A DNA stretch of 64,000 nucleotides from JAKFDI01 sp044508835 (GTDB lineage: Bacteria; Pseudomonadota; Gammaproteobacteria; Burkholderiales; Burkholderiaceae_C), in assembly GCA_044508835.1 (NCBI GenBank), contig JBIQHD010000027.1, positions 1-64,000 on the forward strand, written 5' to 3'. Positions 41,129-54,502 of this stretch are shown here, piece by piece; position 1 is the stretch's first letter; each line of letters begins with the position of its first letter. A program made the translations under genes and the position numbers. The notes under the pieces are model-generated. The model did not search any database, was not told the origin of the DNA, and worked only from the letters and a program-made list of their open reading frames with translations.

Positions 41129-43603
41129 TCAGAAGCGCGCGCGCAGCGTCAAGAGGGCGTTGCGCGGATCACCGTAGTAGTTGCTGATGCCGGTCGTCGT
41201 GTACTTCTTGTAGTAGACCTTGTCGGACAGGTTGTTCACGTTCAGCTGCACCGACCAGGCGTCGTTGAAGCGGTAGCCCAGCATCGCGTTGTAGATGGCG
41301 TAGCCGCCGTGGCGCACGGTCAGGCCGCCCGCGGTGACGTACGAGTCGCTCTGCACCTGCGCGCCGCCGCCCACCGTCCAGCCCTGCAGCGCGCCGCCGA
41401 GCTCGTAGGTGGTGAACAGGCGCAGCAGGTGGCGCGGGTCGTTGCTGCGCAGCGGCAGGCCGACGTTGCCGGCGTTGCTGTCGCGGATGTAGCGCGTGCG
41501 GGTGTTGGTGTAGCCGCCCATGACGTGCCAGCCGGGCATCACCTCGCCCGCGAGCTCGGTTTCCCAGCCCTGGCTGCGCGTCTTGCCGCCGGCGATGCGG
41601 CAATGGGCGGCCACGGTGGGCGCGTTGGGGCACGGCGACGGGCTGCTCGTGTCCTCCACCGCCTTGCCGACGTTGTCGATGCGGAACAGCGAGAACGAGG
41701 CGTTGAGCCGCCCGCCGAAGAACTCGCCCTTCACGCCGGCCTCGTAGTCCTTGCCGCGGATGGGGTCGAGGATGCGGTCGTCGGCGCCCTTCACGTTCTG
41801 CGGCGTGAAGACGTCGGTGTAGCTGGCGTAGACGCTGAACGTGTCCGACACGTCGTACACGAGGCCGAGGTACGGCGTCAGCTCCCGGTCGATGGCGTAG
41901 GCGTCGGTCTTCCACCAGCTCAGGCGCGCGCCGAGCAGCACGCTGAGCGGGTCGGTGACCGACAGCCGCGAGGTCGCGTACACGCCCTTCTGGCCGACGA
42001 CGCCCGGGCCGGCGGCATAGGCCGTGCCGTTGGTCGGCGAGGCGAAGGGCTCCGGGTAGCTGGTGTACGGGTCCCAGGTGCGGATGTCCACGCCCGTGAT
42101 CGGGCTCACGTTGAAGAAGCCCTTGGTGCCGATGGTCGAGACGCGCTGGGTCTCCGCCCCGACCGTCAGCTCGTGCCTGCGGCCGAGCAGCTCGAACGGG
42201 CCGCTGGCGACGAGGGCCACGGCGTTCTGGTCGCTCGCGTCGCCGCTGTAGATGGAGGTGCTGACGTCGAAGAGGTACGGGTCGGTGGTGCTGGCCCGCG
42301 TGAAGTACGACTGCTTGAAGCCGCCGTCGGCGGTGGACTTCATGCGCAGGCGCGTGTGCGCGGCGCTGAGCTTGACGCTCCAGTCGTTGTCGAAGCGGTG
42401 CAGCAGTTCCGCGAAGGCCTGCTGGTTGTAGCGGTTCCAGCGGTTCCAGTCGGCGCCGAGGTAGGTGTCGCGCGGCAGGCCCAGCGGCGTGCCGTCGAGG
42501 TTGGACGGCAGGTTGCCCCAGGCGCCGGTGGCGTTCAGGTCGGTGTGCTGCAGGCTGGCGGTGACGGTGGTGCGCGGACCGATGTCGGCCTCCACCACGC
42601 CGTAGAGCACCTTGCGGTCCTCGGTGCGCGACTTCTGGAAGAACGCCTTGTCGTCGACCACCGCCACCACGCGCCCGCGCAGCGTGCCGGCCGCGTTGAG
42701 CGGCCCCGAGACGTCGCCCTCGAGCCGGCGCCGGTCCCACGAGCCGAGGGTCAGCGCCGCCGAGCCGCGGAAGTCGGCCGTCGGCCGCTTGCGCACCAGG
42801 TTGACGGTGGCCGAGGGGTTGCCCGAGCCGCGCAGCATGCCCGCGGCGCCGCGCAGGACCTCGATGCGGTCGAGCACCGCGGTGTCGGGCTGCACGAAGA
42901 TCGAGCCGCTGTGGTTCATGCTCAGCCCGTCGATCTGCAGCGAGTCGATCTGGTGGCCGCGGGCGAAGTAGTTCACGCGCTCGCTGTCGGTGTAGTCGAC
43001 GGTCACGCCCGGCGTGTTGTTCAGCACCTCGTGCAGGTCGGGCAGCGCGCGTTCGTCGAGCAGCTCGCGCGTCATCACGGTCACCGGCTGCGGAATGCCG
43101 CGCACCGACTGCACGCCCTTGAACAGCGACACGCTCGGCGCGGCGAAGGAGCGCACCCCTTCGGTCGTCGGGTTGGCCGTGGCCGCGGCGCTCACCTTGA
43201 TGCTGGGCAGCGTGGCCACGCCGGACCGGGCCGTGCCCTGCAGCGCATAGCCGCCGCCGGCGTCGCGCACCGCGCGCAGGCCGGAGCCGTCGAGCAGCCG
43301 GGCGAAGCCCGCCTCGACGGTGTACTCGCCCTGCAGGCCGCCGGAGCGCAGGGCGCCGAGCGGCGCGGCGTCGACCGCGAGCGTCACGCCCGCCTGCGCG
43401 GCGTACTGGGCCAGCACCTGGGCCAGCGGCCCGGGCGCGATGGCGTAGGCGCGCGTCGCCGCGGCGGCCGCCTGGGCATGGGCCGCAGGAACGGCGAGCG
43501 GCGCGCTCAGCGCGGCGGCGGCGCACAGCGCGGCCAGGCGCGCGGCGCGGGCGAGCGGAGACGGGGCAAGGCGCGGGCGAAAGCCGCGGGACAGGCGGGA
43601 CAT
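41129..43603 (-). CDS. TonB-dependent siderophore receptor with signalling domain (FecA type)
   Basis: 824-aa outer-membrane receptor. A signal peptide ends near AAHAQA. An STN domain spans about 50-105 (YAIAPGPLAQVLAQYAAQAG). The plug follows (SVRGIPQPVTVMTRELLDE, VLDRIEVLRGAAGMLRGSG, PSATVNLVRKRP), then the 22-strand barrel ending in LTLRARF with C-terminal Phe. STN domains normally signal to a FecR/FecI pair, but none is encoded here. GAGGAGCCCC precedes the ATG. A Fur-type box lies upstream. It heads the iron operon. Confidence 0.95.
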   Translation of the reverse strand: MSRLSRGFRPRLAPSPLARAARLAALCAAAALSAPLAVPAAHAQAAAAATRAYAIAPGPLAQVLAQYAAQAGVTLAVDAAPLGALRSGGLQGEYTVEAGFARLLDGSGLRAVRDAGGGYALQGTARSGVATLPSIKVSAAATANPTTEGVRSFAAPSVSLFKGVQSVRGIPQPVTVMTRELLDERALPDLHEVLNNTPGVTVDYTDSERVNYFARGHQIDSLQIDGLSMNHSGSIFVQPDTAVLDRIEVLRGAAGMLRGSGNPSATVNLVRKRPTADFRGSAALTLGSWDRRRLEGDVSGPLNAAGTLRGRVVAVVDDKAFFQKSRTEDRKVLYGVVEADIGPRTTVTASLQHTDLNATGAWGNLPSNLDGTPLGLPRDTYLGADWNRWNRYNQQAFAELLHRFDNDWSVKLSAAHTRLRMKSTADGGFKQSYFTRASTTDPYLFDVSTSIYSGDASDQNAVALVASGPFELLGRRHELTVGAETQRVSTIGTKGFFNVSPITGVDIRTWDPYTSYPEPFASPTNGTAYAAGPGVVGQKGVYATSRLSVTDPLSVLLGARLSWWKTDAYAIDRELTPYLGLVYDVSDTFSVYASYTDVFTPQNVKGADDRILDPIRGKDYEAGVKGEFFGGRLNASFSLFRIDNVGKAVEDTSSPSPCPNAPTVAAHCRIAGGKTRSQGWETELAGEVMPGWHVMGGYTNTRTRYIRDSNAGNVGLPLRSNDPRHLLRLFTTYELGGALQGWTVGGGAQVQSDSYVTAGGLTVRHGGYAIYNAMLGYRFNDAWSVQLNVNNLSDKVYYKKYTTTGISNYYGDPRNALLTLRARF

Positions 43604-43710
43604 GGGGCTCCTCGGGGGGTGGTGATGCAGGCAGAGGCGGCGGCATCGGCAATGGCTGCGCGGCCGTGGCCCGAGGGCATGCCGCGGCCGGCTGCGCCGA
43701 CTTGCTGTCT

Positions 43711-43731
43711 AAATGAGAATCATTCTAATTA
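43711..43731 (-). promoter_or_regulatory. Fur box upstream of the siderophore receptor
   Basis: AATGAGAATCATTCTAATT is an AT-rich palindromic stretch fitting the Fur consensus (GATAATGATAATCATTATC, with core GAGAATCATTCT). It lies in the 236-base gap before the receptor gene, about 110 bases from its start, and is the only AT-rich stretch there. Iron repression of the operon is inferred. Confidence 0.8.
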
Positions 43732-43839
43732 CGATTCCCAACAATAGTCCAGCATGCCCGATGCCGCACGCCGAGCGCCGGCATGCGCGAGAGGTCCAAG
43801 TCCGAACGGGTGGCGCCGGCGGTTCCCGGCGCGGCGCGG

Positions 43840-46437
43840 CTACTGCGCCGCCTGGCGCAGGGTGTCGACCACCGGCCGGCGCAGCACTTCGCGCAGGCCC
43901 CACCAGCCCGCCGCGAGCGCGAGCAGCGCGCCGGCGGCGGCGCCGGCCAGCGGCACCGCCGGCGAGGGGTTCCAGCTGAAGGCGAAGGCGTAGCGCGCCA
44001 GCCCCCAGCCGACGGCGATGGCCGCCAGCGACGCGAGCAGGCCCGCCAGCGCGCCCACGCCCAGCAGCTCGGCCCGCTGCACCTGCGCCAGCAGCCGCGC
44101 GCTCGCGCCCAGGGCGCGCATCACCGCGAACTCGCGCGCGCGCGATTCGCGGGTGGCGCTCACCGCGGCGAACAGCACCACCAGGCCGGTGGCGAGGGTG
44201 AAGCCGAAGAGGAACTCCACCGCGCGGATCACCTGGTCCAGCACCTGCTGGATCTCGCCGATGGAGGCCGACACGTCGATGTTGGTGATGTTCGGGAATT
44301 CGCGGCTGAGCACGCTGTCGAAGCTCGGCTGGCCGGCCGCGGCCGGCGGCGCGCGGAACGCCGCGATGTAGCTCACCGGCACGTGGGCCTCCATCCGCGC
44401 CGTCGTGAACATCACGAAGAAGTTGACGCGCATCGAGCTCCAGTCGACCTTGCGCAGGCTGGTGATGCGCCCTTCGCTCGGCTGCCCGCCCATGTCGAAG
44501 CGCAGGGTGTCGCCGAGCGCGAGGCCGAGCGTCTGCGCCAGGCCCTCCTCCACGCTCAGGCCGCCCGGCTCGTCGGCCACCCAGCGCCCGGCGGTGACGA
44601 CGTTGTGCCCGGGCATCCCGGCCGCATGGCTCAGGTTGAACTCGCGCTCGACCAGGCGCTGCGCGCGGTCGTCGGCGTAGTCGTCGGCATGGACCGGCCG
44701 GCCGTTGATGGCGACCAGCCGGCCGCGGATCATCGGGTACCAGTCGTAGCGCGACACGCCGGCGTCGTGCAGCCGCTGGCGGAAGGCGTCGGCCTGATCG
44801 GGCTGCACGTTGATGACGAATCGGTTCGGCGCGTCCGGCGGCGTGGCCTGGCGCCAGCTGCTGATGAGGTCGGTGCGCAGCAGCACCAGCAGCACCAATG
44901 CCAGCAGGCCCACGCTGAGCGCCGAGACCTGCAGCACCGCGAAGGCCGGGCGCGCGGCGATCTGCCGCGTGGCCAGCACCAGCCAGCGCGGCGCGCGCGC
45001 CTCGGGCACGGCGCGGCGCAGCACCTGCACCGCCACCCAGCTCAGCAGCGCGAACAGCGCCACCGCGCCGGCGAAGCCGCCCACGGCGATGAGCCCGAGC
45101 CGCAGGTCCGAGGCCACCGCCACCAGCAGCGCCGCGAAGCCGAGCGCGCCGGCGGCCAGCACCGCCGCCGACGCCGGCGCGAGCGCCCCCACGTCGCGGC
45201 GGATCACCCGCAGCGGCGGCACGCGCGCGAGCTGCAGCACCGGCGGCAGGCCGAAGCCCATCAGCAGCGTGAGGCTCACGCCCACGCCGAACAGCGCCGG
45301 CCACCCCGAGGCCGCCGGCAGCACCGCGCCCACCAGGTCGGACAGCAGCCACACGAACACGTGGTGCACCGCATAGCCGATCGCCACGCCGGCGATGCTG
45401 GCGACGGCGCCGAGCCAGGCGAACTCGATCAGGTACTGCGTGGCGATGCTGCGCTGCGACTGGCCGAGCACGCGCAGCAGCGCGCAGTCGTCGAGGTGGC
45501 GCTCGGCGAAGTCGCGCGAGGCGATGCCCACGGCCACCGCCGCCAGCAGCGCGGCCAGCAGCGCCACGAGGTTGAGGAACTTCTCGGCGCGGTCCAGCGT
45601 CTGGCGCATCTCGGGCCGGCCCGATTCGAGCGATTCGATGCGCATGCCGCGCAGGTTCTTCTCGGCGATGTGCGACTCGGCCCAGTCGACGAAGCGTTTC
45701 ACCGCCGCGCCGCCCGCCTCGGGCGCCGCCACCGCCAGCCGGTAGCTCACGCGGCTCGCGGGCTGGATGAGCCCCGTGGCCGGCAGGTCGGCCGCATTGA
45801 GCAGCACGCGCGGGGCGAAGCTGGTGAAGCCGGTGCCGCGGTCGGGCTCGACGACGATCATCCGCGCGATGCGCAGGCCGGCGTCGCCGAGCAGCAGTTC
45901 GTCGCCGACCTGCAGCGCCAGCGCGTCCAGCAGCGCCCGGTCCACCCACGCCGTGCCCGGCTCGGGCGCGCGCGCCGCGACGGCCCCGCCATCGGGACTG
46001 TCGGGGCCGCCACTCACGCGCACCTCGCCGCGCAGCGGGTAGTTCGCCGTCACGGCCTTGACGCCCACCAGGCGCGAGGCGCCGCCCTTCTCGTCGGGCG
46101 CGCGGCCCATGCTCGGAAAGGTGGCGGTGGTGGCCACCGCCAGGCCGAGCGCGCGCGCCCTGGCCGCGAACTCCTCCGGCGCGGGCTGGTCGCTCGCGAC
46201 GATGGCATCCCCGCCGAGCAGTTGGGCCGCGTCGCGCGCGAGGCCGCCGTTGAGCCGGTCGGCGAAGAAGCCCACCGCCGTGAGCGCGGCGACGGCCAGC
46301 GTCACCGCGACGATGAGCAGGCGCAGTTCGCCGGCGCGGAAGTCGCGCAGCATCTGGCGCCAGGCGAGCCGCCACAGCGAGGCCCGCGGCGCGGGCGCAT
46401 CGGAAACGGGAAGGACGGCGGGAGCGGAGGCGGTCAT
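43840..46437 (-). CDS. FtsX-type ABC transporter permease (YbbP-like)
   Basis: 865-aa inner-membrane protein with duplicated MacB/FtsX permease modules: an N-terminal helix (RLLIVAVTLAVAALTAVGFF), a large periplasmic domain, central helices near FLNLVALLAALLAAVAVGIA and VLRVLGQSQRSIATQY, a second periplasmic domain, and C-terminal helices with FGFTLATGLVVLFAAVSA and VMRALGASARLLAQ. This matches YbbP, which normally works with the ATPase YbbA next to the lysophospholipase TesA. Neither gene is nearby, so the ATPase must be elsewhere or the protein acts differently. Confidence 0.88.
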   Translation of the reverse strand: MTASAPAVLPVSDAPAPRASLWRLAWRQMLRDFRAGELRLLIVAVTLAVAALTAVGFFADRLNGGLARDAAQLLGGDAIVASDQPAPEEFAARARALGLAVATTATFPSMGRAPDEKGGASRLVGVKAVTANYPLRGEVRVSGGPDSPDGGAVAARAPEPGTAWVDRALLDALALQVGDELLLGDAGLRIARMIVVEPDRGTGFTSFAPRVLLNAADLPATGLIQPASRVSYRLAVAAPEAGGAAVKRFVDWAESHIAEKNLRGMRIESLESGRPEMRQTLDRAEKFLNLVALLAALLAAVAVGIASRDFAERHLDDCALLRVLGQSQRSIATQYLIEFAWLGAVASIAGVAIGYAVHHVFVWLLSDLVGAVLPAASGWPALFGVGVSLTLLMGFGLPPVLQLARVPPLRVIRRDVGALAPASAAVLAAGALGFAALLVAVASDLRLGLIAVGGFAGAVALFALLSWVAVQVLRRAVPEARAPRWLVLATRQIAARPAFAVLQVSALSVGLLALVLLVLLRTDLISSWRQATPPDAPNRFVINVQPDQADAFRQRLHDAGVSRYDWYPMIRGRLVAINGRPVHADDYADDRAQRLVEREFNLSHAAGMPGHNVVTAGRWVADEPGGLSVEEGLAQTLGLALGDTLRFDMGGQPSEGRITSLRKVDWSSMRVNFFVMFTTARMEAHVPVSYIAAFRAPPAAAGQPSFDSVLSREFPNITNIDVSASIGEIQQVLDQVIRAVEFLFGFTLATGLVVLFAAVSATRESRAREFAVMRALGASARLLAQVQRAELLGVGALAGLLASLAAIAVGWGLARYAFAFSWNPSPAVPLAGAAAGALLALAAGWWGLREVLRRPVVDTLRQAAQ

Positions 46438-46499
46438 CGGGACTCTCGTGGGACGGGCGATGCTGCGATGCAGCGATTAAGCACCGATGAAGGCCCGGC

Positions 46500-47600
<1,101 letters not shown>

Positions 47601-47632
47601 GGTGATCGGGGGTCGGCAGCTTGTCTCGTGGT

Positions 47633-48196
47633 TCAGCCGGCAGCCAGGCGCCGGCACATCTGGGGCACGCTCAGGACATGGTCGGCGCCGGCCTGCGCGA
47701 GGGCCGTGGCCGGCATGGTGGGCGCGCGCGCGGTGGCCGGGTCCTGGACCCAGACGGTGCCGCCGGCGCGCCGCACCGCCGTCACGCCGGCGCTGCCGTC
47801 GTCGCTGCCGCCGGTGAGCAGCAGCGCCAGCAGCCGCGGCCCGTAGGCGACCGCGGCCGACTCGAACAGCGGATCGATCGCCGGCCGAGAGTAACGCACC
47901 GGCTCGTCGATCGACAACGCCAGCGAGCCGTCGGGCTCGACCAGCAGGTGGTAGTCCGGCGGCGCGATGACCACGCTGCCGCGCGGCGCGGGCTGCTTGT
48001 CCAGCGCCTCGGTCACCGGCAGCGCGCAGTCGGGCGCGAGCAGCTCGGCCAGGCCGCTCGGGCGGTCGGGCGGCAGGTGCAGCACCACCATCACGGCGGC
48101 GCGCAGGTCGGCGCGCAGGCTGCGCGTGATGGCCTGCAAGGCCTCGACGCCGCCTGCCGAGGCGCCGATCACGAGGGCGTCGAAGTCGAGGGGCAT
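47633..48196 (-). CDS. CheB-type methylesterase without receiver domain
   Basis: 187-aa protein containing only the CheB catalytic domain: Ser13 in GASAGGVEAL, His40 in VVLHLPPD, and the Asp region LLTGGSDDGSAG. The family normally has an N-terminal receiver that controls activity; it is absent here. In stand-alone form it is often encoded with CheR and multi-domain kinases, where it acts outside classical chemotaxis. It starts 18 bases after the cheR stop, so it is probably cotranscribed. Confidence 0.88.
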   Translation of the reverse strand: MPLDFDALVIGASAGGVEALQAITRSLRADLRAAVMVVLHLPPDRPSGLAELLAPDCALPVTEALDKQPAPRGSVVIAPPDYHLLVEPDGSLALSIDEPVRYSRPAIDPLFESAAVAYGPRLLALLLTGGSDDGSAGVTAVRRAGGTVWVQDPATARAPTMPATALAQAGADHVLSVPQMCRRLAAG

Positions 48197-48213
48197 GGCC
48201 GCGTCGCGCCCGG

Positions 48214-49038
48214 TCACAGCCGCCGGTAGATGCGCGCGCCGGCGTTCACCGGCTCGAAGTCGATCGCGTGCGCGCCGAACTGCAGCGTCTCCTTGCTGCC
48301 GAGGCCGAGGAAGCCGCGGTGGACCAGCGAGTCCTTGAACAGCCCCACGGCGCGGTCCTGCAGCGCGGCGTTGAAGTAGATGAGCACGTTGCGGCACGAC
48401 ACGAGATGCACCTCCGAGAACACGCTGTCCGTGGCGAGGCTGTGGTCGGCGAAGACGACCTGCCGGCGCAGCGCGGGATCGAACTTCGCGCCGCCGTAGG
48501 CGCTGGTGTAGTGGTCCGACAGCGAGCCGCGCCCCCCGGCGGCGAGGTAGTTGCGGCTGAACTGCGCCATGCGTTCGAGGGCATACACGCCCGCCTCGGC
48601 CCGGTGCAGCGCCTCGGGGTTGATGTCGGTGGCGTAGATGATGCTGCGCTCGAGAAGCCCTTCCTCGTGCAGCAGGATGGCCAGCGACCAAACCTCCTCG
48701 CCGCTGCTGCAGCCGGCCACCCACAGCTTGATCGACGGCCAGGTGGCCAGGTGCGGCACCACCTCCTCGCGCAGCGCGCGGAAGTACGGCGGGTCGCGGA
48801 AGAGGTCGCTCATCTGCACGGTGAAGAACTGCAGCATCTGCGCGAACACCTCGGGCTCGTGCAGCACGCGGTCCTGCAGCTGCGACAGCCGCTCGCAGCC
48901 GAAGTGCCGCATCGCCGAGCGCATGCGCCGGCGCAGCGACGTGACCGCGTAGTCGCGGAAGTCGTGGTGCCAGCGCAGGTACACCGCCTCCAGCATCAGC
49001 CGGATCTCGATGTCGTACAGCGCCGTCTCTTCGTCCAT
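48214..49038 (-). CDS. CheR-type methyltransferase
   Basis: 274-aa SAM-dependent protein-glutamate methyltransferase. The N-terminal helical domain contains DYAVTSLRRRMRSAM; the SAM fold has LWVAGCSSGEEVWSLAILL, IYATDINPEALHRAEAG and SCRNVLIYFN. Length is usual for a minimal CheR. Start ATG at 49038 chosen, since an upstream in-frame ATG at 49086 lies in the repeat element. It forms a small operon with cheB and possibly the hybrid kinase. It could also modify the WETF-bearing receptor. Confidence 0.9.
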   Translation of the reverse strand: MDEETALYDIEIRLMLEAVYLRWHHDFRDYAVTSLRRRMRSAMRHFGCERLSQLQDRVLHEPEVFAQMLQFFTVQMSDLFRDPPYFRALREEVVPHLATWPSIKLWVAGCSSGEEVWSLAILLHEEGLLERSIIYATDINPEALHRAEAGVYALERMAQFSRNYLAAGGRGSLSDHYTSAYGGAKFDPALRRQVVFADHSLATDSVFSEVHLVSCRNVLIYFNAALQDRAVGLFKDSLVHRGFLGLGSKETLQFGAHAIDFEPVNAGARIYRRL

Positions 49039-49080
49039 CTCAGCCGCTCGTGAAGCAAACGCAGGCCCGGCGGCATTTCC

Positions 49081-49158
49081 AAGCAAACGCCGCGGATCCG
49101 GCTCTGCCGGTCCGCTGGTGTTGCCCCTTGAGGGGCGCGCGAAGCGCGTAGGGGTGGG
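49081..49158 (-). terminator. repeated terminator-like element, second copy
   Basis: It has the same architecture as 15854-15933: AAGCAAACGCCGCGGATCC, a GGC-TCT-GCC loop region, GGTGTTGCCCCTTGAGGGGC, then GCGCGAAGCGCGTAGGGG. Again it directly follows the stop codon of a minus-strand gene. The copies differ at a few loop and stem positions. Confidence 0.75.
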
Positions 49159-52245
<3,087 letters not shown>

Positions 52246-52450
52246 GGAAGGTCTCTGGTCGGCCGGTCGTGGGTGCCGGCCTTGCTTCGTGGTTGCCCAC
52301 CCGCTCGAAGGCGGAGGATACCGAACGCGCCCGGTCCGCCGCATGCGGGGCTTCCCGCTGCGCGCGGGCGCCGGGGCCGTTCAACGCCGCTGTCGCCGGC
52401 ATGCAATGCGCGCGAACGCGCGGGCCGCCGCCGGGTGCTGAAATGGCGGC

Positions 52451-53293
52451 ATGAACACGCTGCCTTCGATCTTCCTGTCCCACGGCTCGCCGATGATCGC
52501 GCTGGAGCCGGGCGCGGCCGGCCCCTTCATGCAGCGGCTCGGCCCGGCCATCGACGCCGCGTTCGGCCGGCCGAAGGCCATCGTCAGCGTGTCGGCCCAC
52601 ACCGCCGCGCGCGCACCGGTGCTGCTGGCCGCGCCGCGGCACGAGGCGGTGTACGACTTCGGCAACTTCGACCCGCGGCTGTTCACGCTGCGCTACGACG
52701 CGCCGGGCGCGCCCGCGCTCGCCGAGCGCGCCGCCGCCCTGCTGGCGGGCGCGGGGCTCGCGGTGCACACGGTGGACCAGGGCGGCCTGGACCACGGCGC
52801 CTGGACGGCGCTGCGCTACCTCTACCCCGCGGCCGACGTGCCGGTGCTACCGCTCGCCTTCGTGCCGTCGCAGGCGCCGGCGCAGCAGTTCGCGCTCGGC
52901 GAGGCGCTGGCGCCGCTGCGCGCCGAAGGCGTGCTCGTATTGGGCAGCGGCAGCATCACGCACAACCTGCGGCGGGTGTTCGCCGGCGGGCTGCGGGCGC
53001 CGATGGACCAGCCCGAGGCGCCCGACAGCGCCGCCTTCCGCGCCTGGTTCGCGCAGCGCGCCGCGGCGCGCGACTGGGAGGCGCTCTTCGCCTACCGCGG
53101 CCGGGCGCCGCACGCGGCGGAGATGCACCCGACGGACGAGCACCTGCTGCCCTGGTACGTGGCCGCCGGCGCGGGCGGCCGGGCGGACACGCCGCTGCGG
53201 CTGCACGAGGGCGCCACCTTCGGCGTGCTCGGCATGGACGCCTATGCCTTCGGCGCCGGGGCCGCCGCGCTGGCGCAGGCCCTGGCGGCTTGA
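52451..53293 (+). CDS. DODA-type extradiol ring-cleavage dioxygenase (LigB family)
   Basis: 280-aa metal-dependent enzyme related to E. coli YgiD and plant DOPA 4,5-dioxygenase. Conserved segments: FLSHGSPM with ligand His11, VSVSAHT, GGLDHGAWTAL and GSGSITHNL, which supply the metal-binding and active-site histidines. Length is normal. The substrate is probably a catechol. It is divergent from the sensor kinase across 205 bases in which I recognise no clear promoter motif. Confidence 0.9.
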   Translation: MNTLPSIFLSHGSPMIALEPGAAGPFMQRLGPAIDAAFGRPKAIVSVSAHTAARAPVLLAAPRHEAVYDFGNFDPRLFTLRYDAPGAPALAERAAALLAGAGLAVHTVDQGGLDHGAWTALRYLYPAADVPVLPLAFVPSQAPAQQFALGEALAPLRAEGVLVLGSGSITHNLRRVFAGGLRAPMDQPEAPDSAAFRAWFAQRAAARDWEALFAYRGRAPHAAEMHPTDEHLLPWYVAAGAGGRADTPLRLHEGATFGVLGMDAYAFGAGAAALAQALAA

Positions 53294-53308
53294 CGTCCCG
53301 CCGGCCGC

Positions 53309-54430
53309 CTACCGCCCCGGCAGTTCGCCCACCACCCCTTCGGCCAGCCAGTCCATGCGCTGGATCGCCGCGTCGTCCAGCGCCCCGCGCTCCAGCCGCA
53401 CGCGGCCCTGGTTGTCGACCAGCCGGCCGGAGAACGGCGCGAAGCGCCCCGCCACGATGGCCCGCCGCGCGGCCTCGACCCGCTCCGCCGCCGCCTTCGG
53501 CACCGCCGCCCCGAACGGCGCCAGCGTGATGAAGCCCTCCTTCAGCCCGCCCCACACCGGCTGCGGCTTCCAGGTGCCGGCGATCACCGCGCGCGCCACC
53601 GCCGTGTAGTAGCCGCCCCACTGGTGCACCACGGCCGTGAGCTGCGCGTTCGGCGCATAGCGGCGCATGTCGCTCTGGTGGCCGACGAGCTTCACGCCCA
53701 GCGCCTCGGCGGCCTGGGCCACGGCCGGCGAGGCGCTGTGGTTGGTCAGCACGTCGGCGCCCTGGTTGACGAGCGTCGTCGCGGCCTCGCGCTCGCGCGC
53801 CGGGTCGAACCAGGTGTTGAGCCACAGCACCTTCACCCGCGCCTGCGGGTTCACCGCGCGCATGCCGAGCGCGAAGGCGTTGATGCCCTGGATCACCTCC
53901 GGCAGCGGGAAGCCGGCCACGTAGCCCGCCACGCCGGCCCGGCTCGCGGCGCCCGCGGCCATGCCGGCGAGGTAGCGGCCCTCGTAGTCGCGCGCGTTGT
54001 AGGTGTTCAGGTTCGGCGCAGTCTTGTAGCCGCCCGCGTGCTCGAAGGTCACCCGGGGGAAGTCGCGCGCCACGCGCAGCGCAGGCTCCAGGTAGCCGAA
54101 GCTGGTGGCGAAGATGAGCGTGTGCCCCTGCGCCGCGAGGTCGCGCATCACGCGCTCGGCGTCCGGCCCTTCGGCCACCGATTCCACCGCCGTGGTGCGC
54201 ACCCGGTCGCCCAGCGCCTGCTGCAGCGCGAGGCGGCCGCGTTCGTGCTGGTAGGTCCAGCCGGCGTCGCCGACGGGGCTCACGTAGACGAAGCCGATGT
54301 TCAGGGGCTCGGCGGGTGCGGCATGCGCGGCCGGCGCGTGCAGCAGGCACGCCCCGATGAGCCAGGCCGCGAGGCGGCCGATCACGGCGGGAACCGCGGG
54401 CGAACGCCCGCCGGTGAGGTTTTTAGACAT
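53309..54430 (-). CDS. BMP-family ABC transporter substrate-binding protein 2
   Basis: 373-aa exported protein of the BMP/PnrA family, which binds purine nucleosides or related compounds. It has a signal peptide (LAAWLIGACLLHAPAAHA), and segments IGFVYVSPVGDAGWTYQHERG, IFATSFGYLEPAL and GVKLVGHQSDMRRY. It is closely similar in layout to the BMP protein at 59440-60603 but has no lipobox in good context and no permease genes next to it. GAGGACAACC precedes the ATG at 54430. It may be an alternative binding protein for the ABC transporter further along. Confidence 0.9.
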   Translation of the reverse strand: MSKNLTGGRSPAVPAVIGRLAAWLIGACLLHAPAAHAAPAEPLNIGFVYVSPVGDAGWTYQHERGRLALQQALGDRVRTTAVESVAEGPDAERVMRDLAAQGHTLIFATSFGYLEPALRVARDFPRVTFEHAGGYKTAPNLNTYNARDYEGRYLAGMAAGAASRAGVAGYVAGFPLPEVIQGINAFALGMRAVNPQARVKVLWLNTWFDPAREREAATTLVNQGADVLTNHSASPAVAQAAEALGVKLVGHQSDMRRYAPNAQLTAVVHQWGGYYTAVARAVIAGTWKPQPVWGGLKEGFITLAPFGAAVPKAAAERVEAARRAIVAGRFAPFSGRLVDNQGRVRLERGALDDAAIQRMDWLAEGVVGELPGR

Positions 54431-54502
54431 GGTTGTCCTCGACATGGCCACGTGAGGCAGTGGGTCCGGCGGTGGCGCGCCGGCTGCGGTGAAGGACGCG
54501 GA

